From: Paragonimus skrjabini miyazakii
Lineage: Eukaryota > Platyhelminthes > Trematoda > Plagiorchiida > Troglotrematidae
Assembly: GCA_014338405.1 (NCBI GenBank)
Contig: JTDE01000207.1
Span: forward strand, 78,116-142,115
Direction of reading: 5' to 3'
DNA: 64,000 bases
The translations under genes were made by a program, and so were the position numbers. The notes under the pieces are model-generated. The model saw only the letters and a list, made by a program, of their open reading frames with translations. It searched no databases and had not been told where the DNA came from. Below are positions 58,380 through 64,000 of the stretch, in pieces (position 1 is the stretch's first letter; each line of letters starts with the position of its first letter).

Positions 58380-58710
58380 TTAACAGACAGTAACTGTGTC
58401 TCCTCTTGAAGCAATCGGGCAACCTGATCATTACTCACAAGCGAAAGTGGTTGAGTGTTCACATGTGATGAGAATTAGGTCGTGCCTAATGTGAGGTCAG
58501 TGGTGCAGTGGTAAACACGGTTGCCTGATGAACAGCGTGGCCGTGGTTCTAGTCCCGGCAGTGTCGAGCATATGTACTACTGACGAGCTCTAATGAGAGC
58601 GAAACTCGATTCCATTGCTTTTACTGTTCAAAAGAGTTGGACTGGAATGTCTATGGGAATGTGACAGCTGTCACCAATTGTAGGTGATGTTCAACTTGAA
58701 ATGAAATTAT
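58380..58710 (+). mobile_element. tRNA-derived SINE, second unit
   Basis: Family head (GAGTTAACAGACAGTAACTG, CAACCTGATCATTACTCACA), box A TGGTGCAGTGG at 58501-58511, box B GGTTCTAGTCC at 58545-58555 (one change from consensus), body, and tail GTGATGTTCAACTTGAAATG. About 85-90% like the 24-kb copy by eye. Confidence 0.85.
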
Positions 58711-58719
58711 GATCTTTAA

Positions 58720-61700
58720 AATTCATCAAATTCTCCATTAAATGTCACTTTCTTCAGTGCAAAATTGTTTATGCCTTGTGTCCCATTTCCTTATGCCAGT
58801 GCTTGTTTGAACACCTGGTCTAATTATAAACGCTTTTAGTTTGTGGATACACTGAAACCTAGTCGGTAAAATGAAATCTTACATTGGGTTATCAAGTTTA
58901 GTTTAGTCCCGTCTTCATTATAATGAGGAATAACCAAATACGCTTGGTCACTCTGGAACCATTTTGTATCACGATGAAACATATTCAGATGATATATTGT
59001 CTTCAATTTTGATGTATAAGTTCCCTCGAAGGCCTTCGTCTAATTGCGTTAATTACGATTTACGACTAAAAATATCAGCCCTTTTCATACGCGGCGAATT
59101 ACTTATTAAAAGTGATAAGAGAATACCCTCAGATTGGACACCACTGATAAACCAGCTGTCTGAAGGATTGGGCCGCCTGGTACTTGCGCAATTGAACTCA
59201 ACTTAATCAGTTGATTAGATTAGGGAGTAGCTCGCACAACCCAGTGGGCGCAGCTCAGCAGAGGGGGTCACGTCAGCACGATAAAAGCAGAATATCGAAC
59301 GCAGTAACGTCAGTTTGGCAGCCTTACTCTCTTTTTCTTCTACTGAATGTGGTTTCCTGATCTCAGTTACACGGACTGTCCGTAAGAAGTCGACCTGTCT
59401 GTTGTTCGATCACGAGTGTTACTCCACGAAATTATCACCTGTGCAGAAAGTTGCCTCATGTACTTTCAAAGTTCGATAAACGTCATTCGTTTAGAAAATG
59501 TTCCAGATATTCCAGACAATGCGCGCTCTGCTCACTTCCCGGTTAAATCTCATCTTAAAACATAACATACTTCTTCTATATGTTTTATTCTACAAACTAT
59601 CAGAGTGGCCAATATATCCAGTTCGTTGAATGAGTATCTTCACCAGACCAGAATTAGGACAAACGTTGTGATTGGTTAACATTTCGTTTGCTCTCATCAG
59701 TCGCGAACGCAAACCATACGGATAATAGACGTCGGGCAAATCGACAGATAATGAATGGACACGCACACACGGGCACTAGGTAATCAAAAACAAGACAACC
59801 CGGTGGATTGTCCTCAACATTTTTGTGTACACAACGCAAGCTGGTAAGCTGTGAACGGCATAGCATCGCCAGCGGTCGCTAACATTGGGTTCGAATTCAG
59901 TGAGCAGGGTAAATAGTCCAAATTGGAGAATTGTTGTCATGACGGATTTAGCAGCTGACGACATGGGATTCTGACCAGCTGGCTTGCCATTTTGGGAGTG
60001 ATGCGTCATCATTTGTCTGTTCGTTTAGAAGCATGTTGTTCTATTCGCAGAGATAGTTATCTGGTTGTTATGTCTAGGTGAACGCCAGCGCAACTGCAGT
60101 GTGGAAACTGAACAGTTAGGCGAACCGTATTTGCGATCACGGGAAGCTGCTTCTTTTGCGGTTCGAATTAAGCGCAAATGCACGGCTACACCCACACGAG
60201 TTAGGTCAGACATTAATTCGTGCAAGAAATCGTTTGTTACATAGTCCCTTTTGAACTGAGAAAATGGGATAATATCCTTCTTTTTATCTGTCTGGATTGG
60301 TCAGTTGTGTTCGTTCATTAGGCTGTGAGCTGCGGTGAATTTCTCGGGATGGTCGTTTGCCGGCAGTCTTTTCTTATCATCCTCTAATCTACTTTAGTGT
60401 TCAGAGGGACAAATACGTTTGGCTGCATGAAACAAGGTTGTTATCAAACCACCTTTGTGTTCAGTTGAAGCAAGACCGAAAAACTGAAGACACTGTCCAC
60501 CTCACGTTATTTTACGGCAAACGGTGTAGCACATGCAAATCCAACAATAACTAATCGGAAAAACCCAAACTGTTATTTGATTCAATTGCATGAAATAAAT
60601 ATGGGTTTGGGGCAACTGTCGAAAAGTTAGTTTAAAAACAAAATCAAAATGTTCAGTAGCAATAAAAAACAAAATTTCACCAACGTACACTGGTTTGGCC
60701 GTATAATGTTGGAGACTTATCTACCAAGCATTTATAAGATGTTAGGTAATGTATAGCGGATAAACCATACCAACACCATCTATTTGTCTGCATGTTAATG
60801 TTCTGAAATTGAAATGTGTTTTTGTGCAGAATAAAATAAGGTCTTTAGAATATTCACTTGGAACATTTACATCACCGTTTTACCTGTAAACAAAACCACA
60901 TGGAGGTGCAACTTTCTTGCGATGGGGAACTCATGAAGAAGTACAGGCAACAACGGCAGATTATATTACTGAGACGGTTCCGTTAAATCAATGGAGTCTT
61001 TCAGACAGTGTGGAAATTATTTTGCAAACGTAATCCAGTGTCCACTGGTCATTGATCAACCTTATAATACGCAGAATTGTTCACGCATAAAAGCGGGTAT
61101 GGAGGTCACCATCCTCGTGCGTTTTTGAAATGACTCTCATTCGAGGTATTTTCTTGCGAGTTAGATTCTGCTGCCTGTGTTAAGTTTTAGAGATATGTCC
61201 AGGCAACAACATTTGTTTCATGTTTTTGAATGAACAAGCTAGAGTGGTTAGGGGAAACTCTGTGCTTCAACTATTAAGTGTCTGTTTCCTTTAGGCAACC
61301 ACACAGCAGAGCATCGCAGGTTGTCGCTGGAGATGTTTCCCGATTCGATTTTCAGTCTTTAATTTGCTTCGGCTTGATTAGTGTATTTTTTCATTGCTGA
61401 ACTAGGCACACAATTCAACTGCATTGATCAGTGCCACCTAGTGGTTACTTGAAAACGCATGATAAATCGTACGCCCCATTATAGACAGTAAATTTTACCT
61501 TTCGTTTTAGGCAGAGACAAAAACGCGTAAATATTTGGTCTAAGTCCTTTGAAAACCTATAGACCTATGAAATTGGAAGTATTAGGGAGAATTTAGTATT
61601 AAGTAATTAAGGAATTATTAAGTAAAATTGACCTATGCTGATGTTTGCTCGCAGTGTTCCCTCCTTTGAAAACCCAACTTACCGGCACATAACTATTATT

Positions 61701-62595
61701 TTTCTAGGTCGAGGAACTGCTGGCAAAAGGTGGATTATAATAGTAATCCTTGAGGCAGGAGACATCAGTTTTCACCATCATTAGTACCAAACACTCCCGG
61801 AGAACTAACTCCGTTATCTCTTGTCAAGTATTAGACTGATAGCCCACAAATCTACCTACCAGTCCACTGCGCTGTGTTGCTGGGTCCGCAAAGAGGCACA
61901 TGAGTAACGTATCTTTGTCTTTGCGCTTCTTTTTTCCTTGGGTTTAAATCGGTCAGTAGTTCGTGGTTGACCGGCAAATTATCAAACAACCAGATAAGTA
62001 TGAAAGAGTGCTTTTCAAAAAGCTCATCTCAGTATTCAACAATGACAAACTGGGCAGCACCTTTAACCTTGTTCTGTTTCATCAGCGTCACACAAACCGG
62101 GGACTCAAATACACGACCTGTTGCTTAGTGCCGAAAAACATTTCATCCCGCAGTTCAAATAAGACCTCTGCATAGTTTTTTCTACACAGCTGAACCTTTT
62201 GTTGTCAGCAGTAGTAATAACGTGAAGTTTTGAAGAAAGTATTTAGGAAGGTTTTGCTAATGAAATGCGCATTGGAGCAATGTACAGAAAGTGTGCCAGC
62301 AAATGAAAGTTCACTGAGGAGGTCAGGGAAGATTAAGGAGTTTTATTTCTACAGCTTGTGTCCTTCTCGCGCATAAATCACAAACCGGTTGGCTCATAAA
62401 ATATTGGTCGGAGTTCTATACCCGGTTTTGAAAAACATATGTACTGTCAAACTATCTATCAGGAATAAAATATAATTGCTGATCGTTGGCGTTGGTGGGT
62501 TCCAGCGTGAACTAATCGAGAAATCCTGAATGGGTGGCCAGTCGACTCGATCATTTGATGGATTTCATATGACACAGGTCCAAATGTAAAATTCT
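58720..62595. other. No supported gene; one repeat-like GC-rich patch
   Basis: The patch at 59650-60240 has open minus-strand frames (59776-60012, 60025-60225) including RCYAVHSLPACVVYTKMLR. It looks like a fluke interspersed repeat, but I cannot name it. The piece at 59220-59420 also has a transposon-like texture. The rest is AT-rich. Confidence 0.35.
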
Positions 62596-62609
62596 TGAGC
62601 TTCCGATGT

Positions 62610-62690
62610 GGCTTCGTGGCTCAGCTGCTAGATAATTTGCCACGTTTGAGCATGTTGTTTCTGTCGCTGGTTCGAATCCAGCCGAGGTCC
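62610..62690 (+). other. tRNA-like segment (SINE head or tRNA pseudogene)
   Basis: GGCTTCG at the start can pair with CGAGGTC at the end (two wobbles). Box A is TGGCTCAGCTG and box B GGTTCGAATCC in a good T arm (CTGG-TTCGAAT-CCAG). TTTTT follows at 62694-62698. The segment is 81 nt and the anticodon arm is poor, so it is not a normal tRNA. SINE-body-like sequence starts 60 bp downstream. Confidence 0.5.
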
Positions 62691-62754
62691 AGATTTTTCG
62701 CAAATGGGTCTTGTTTAAATTATCAAATCGGTCAAACTACTCAACAGTAATAAT

Positions 62755-62840
62755 ATGTACTCCTGTCGAGTTTGATCATGAGACAAACGGGAGTCTGATG
62801 CTTCTTTCTCGAGAGCGGCTGGCCAAAAATCAGTCTGAAT
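62755..62840 (+). mobile_element. Diverged SINE body fragment
   Basis: GTACTCCTGTCGAGTTTGAT, GAGACAAACGGGAGTCTGAT and GCTTCTTTCTCGAGAGCGGC follow the SINE body order (ACTACTGACGAGC..., GAGCGAAACTCGAGTCTAGT, GCTTCT...CGGAAGGGGC), with many changes. Confidence 0.45.
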
Positions 62841-62889
62841 GAAAAAGATGAGGTCAACTGTAAGAGGTGTTTACTTTATATCAAAAAGT

Positions 62890-64000
62890 ATCCAGCGCTA
62901 ATCTTGACCTATACCGTTACCTTGACGTGGTGGTCGTGCTTCTGTGCCGTTTTGATCCGGCGGGCCATGCTGACTAGGACTCCGATCCTTCCAGGTGCAG
63001 CCTTGTCGGACAGGCCAAAGGGGAGCAGTCAGACGAAAAGCAGTAACACTCATAGGGTTGTATGTTGCACTACTGACGGCGTAAGAGTGATTAAGTAGTG
63101 AGAAACGATTTTATGGGCATACACTGGAACTATTTTTTAATTGCGGCTCTACTGTCTTCCGTATCAGGAAGAAGGGGGTTAGAAAAGTTACCCCCAAACA
63201 AAGAGTACTCCGATCGCCCAACGGTTGACCGTGAACGCCAGCGTACTGTCCAATACGGTCGTAAAACATCCGGTATAATTCAAAAGCCGGATGTAGCTTC
63301 GAATGCATTCACTGCGCGCGGCAGTGCTCAGAATCAGACATTAACGTCTTATTCACTGCACCCTCGGGCTAGGCAAGACCATCACTGCCAGGTGAGTTCG
63401 ACTTTTAAGTCATTGGCTCCGGGTAGGGTCCCCAAGAAAACCCTGTATCTTGTTGTCTGGCATGTCAGACTTTCGAGTCAGAGACTCGGTGTGAGGTCCA
63501 TCAAGTCAACCCCCTTCCGCGACATAAACGACCGGGCCGTATCAGAAATTACCGTTATGTCGACAGTGACATTATTTACTCATCACGACTTACCCCTTAG
63601 ATTTTGCCACCCAAGTTTTCTGTCTTCCATGCGTCTTCGGGCGATAATTGTTTTCTGGGACCGAGACAACTGGTAACCACTGGTGCCTTCATTGTCCGCA
63701 CTCTCCGACAAGTCGGTCAGCAGGCTGCTCTGGCAAATACTCTCTTAAGTCTAGATCTTGATATGTGTTGCGTGTCGGAGACGCGAATCTACGACTCTAG
63801 CACCGTTACTCACTTGAGCTCACCTCTAAATATGTGTCGATCCAAATGCTTCTGTCCCAGGATCCATGGTGACGCCGAAGCTGAGTATCGTGGCCAAGCT
63901 GGCGTGGGAGTCGCACTGAGTTTCAGACAAGAGCAATATTCGTTTGCGCGCTCAGATTCAATACGTCAGTTAATGTCTGTTGACGTATTTCAGAAAAGCG
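62890..64000 (+). mobile_element. APE-type LINE, 5' region and endonuclease, continues off the window
   Basis: From about 63690 the plus strand is open to the window end and encodes an apurinic-type endonuclease of the LINE class: VRTLRQVGQQAALANTLLSL, then DMCCVSETRIYDSSTVTHL (catalytic Glu in SET) and GQAGVGVALSFRQEQ. The Asn expected just before VRTL is Ile, so activity is doubtful. Upstream (62890-63680) is GC-rich sequence, including a 192-codon frame (63098-63676) that shows no motif and is probably 5' UTR or a worn N-terminus. RT should follow to the right. The family is the kind whose C-terminus is seen at 32.85 kb. Confidence 0.75.

Noticed and set aside
63098..63676. 192-codon plus-strand frame as a host secreted protein (hydrophobic start)
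   Set aside because: It lies directly upstream of a LINE endonuclease, overlaps the LINE 5' region, and has no recognisable domain.
1..64000. Bacterial features (operons, CRISPR arrays, ribosome binding sites, attachment sites)
   Set aside because: The window shows introns, SINEs, LINEs and a Pol III tRNA gene with a T-run terminator; no regularly spaced short repeats were seen.

Overview
This window looks like repeat-rich nuclear DNA of an invertebrate animal, most likely a digenean trematode (fluke). Evidence: genes are split by GT-AG introns, and the intervening DNA is packed with decayed Penelope-like elements (PLEs), Ty3/gypsy LTR elements, APE-type LINEs, an R2-type element and a tRNA-derived SINE family. 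No bacterial-style gene organisation is present. The genus cannot be fixed from this sequence alone.

Host genes. The one host protein-coding gene I can assemble is on the minus strand. Five exons (22502-21770, 18892-18746, 16969-16783, 14902-14694, 3904-3534) join in a consistent reading frame through GT-AG sites. They encode a Ser-rich region, two EF-hands and a long coiled coil, closest in architecture and motifs to the RASEF/Rab45-CRACR2A family of large Rab GTPases. The C-terminal Rab GTPase domain is not visible and probably lies beyond the left edge; the N-terminus lies to the right of 22502. The only other convincing host gene is a tRNA-Arg(CCT) at 42475-42547 (minus). A possible short coding exon is at 30684-30818.

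Layout. 1-0.95 kb: a PLE 3' end with an inverted copy of its own tail. 3.5-22.5 kb: the RASEF-like gene; its 10.8-kb intron holds an inverted-repeat element (6.1-7.1 kb), a GC-rich block (7.5-8.5 kb), SINEs (8.6-9.2 kb) and a decayed R2-like retrotransposon (11.1-14.15 kb). 23.6-33.8 kb: SINEs, a PLE RT fragment, gypsy integrase, a PLE 3' end and a LINE 3' end. 37.1-41.6 kb: a Ty3/gypsy element with both LTRs and all Pol domains, but broken. 42.2-46.5 kb: a repeat graveyard with a gag fragment, LINE relic, an 815-bp identical copy of the gypsy RT region, and two PLE fragments in opposite orientation. 48.35-55.97 kb: a near-identical 1.7-kb inverted repeat around a 4.3-kb spacer. 58.1-58.7 kb: a SINE cluster. 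62.6-64 kb: a tRNA-like SINE head and the 5' part of a LINE that runs off the window.

Three runs of N (12772-13043, 33477-33576, 55543-55647) interrupt repeats. Every mobile element seen carries visible damage, so none looks autonomous here. The most unusual points are the large inverted repeat, the identical gypsy duplication inside an otherwise decayed element, repeated association of PLE pieces with inverted partners, and a two-unit organisation of the SINE.
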